A stretch of DNA of 5,400 nt from Marinospirillum sp. (lineage in GTDB: Bacteria > Pseudomonadota > Gammaproteobacteria > Pseudomonadales > Halomonadaceae). The notes under the pieces are model-generated. The model was not told the origin of the DNA. It saw only the letters and a list, made by a program, of their open reading frames with translations, and did no database searches. The stretch's first letter is position 1. The number at the start of each line of letters is the position of its first letter. Below are positions 5,377 through 5,400 of the stretch, in pieces. The translations under genes were made by a program, and so were the position numbers. Location of the stretch: assembly GCF_014859565.1 (NCBI RefSeq), contig NZ_JACUUA010000214.1, positions 1-5,400 on the forward strand. Direction: 5' to 3'.

Positions 5377-5400
5377 CAGCTGTATGGACGCGGCAATGAG

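Overview
This window looks like chromosomal DNA of a marine or environmental gammaproteobacterium, of the Oceanospirillales or Pseudomonas-like type. The evidence is moderate GC content, ordinary Shine-Dalgarno sites, and a xenobiotic-reductase-A-type old yellow enzyme that keeps every XenA active-site residue I could recall. The assignment to a genus is not possible from this window alone.

Layout: bases 1-214 are a non-coding leader with a candidate sigma-70 promoter, an 8-bp inverted repeat and a CRP/Vfr-like site. A small exported protein of unknown function follows (215-766, +). It converges, with one base between stop codons, on an OYE-family ene-reductase (xenA-like, 768-1868, -). Upstream of xenA on the same strand is a toxin-first higBA module (toxin 2259-2552, antitoxin 1914-2243). 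Divergent from higB, across 136 bases holding a perfect 19-bp palindrome, is a DUF1330 gene (2689-2982, +). A second toxin-first module lies on the minus strand: a putative BrnT-like small toxin (3472-3753) and a CopG/ribbon-helix-helix-type antitoxin (3090-3446). It ends in a good intrinsic terminator. Its promoter region carries two copies of a 10-bp palindrome. The rest is a large DUF6880 protein on the minus strand (3892-5376 or longer), whose frame is still open at the window edge.

How the genes relate: the two toxin-antitoxin modules are the clearest functional units. Each antitoxin start given here is the internal ATG with correct Shine-Dalgarno spacing, not the longest reading frame. 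xenA starts 45 bases after the higA stop with no terminator or convincing promoter between them, so it may depend partly on higBA transcription. The window is therefore a tract of single housekeeping or accessory genes interspersed with two small TA modules. I see no insertion sequence, integrase, CRISPR array, tRNA or rRNA gene. I did not find a convincing new multi-gene system. The most interesting leads are the operator-like palindromes of the two TA modules, the higBA-xenA linkage and the uncharacterised DUF6880 protein.
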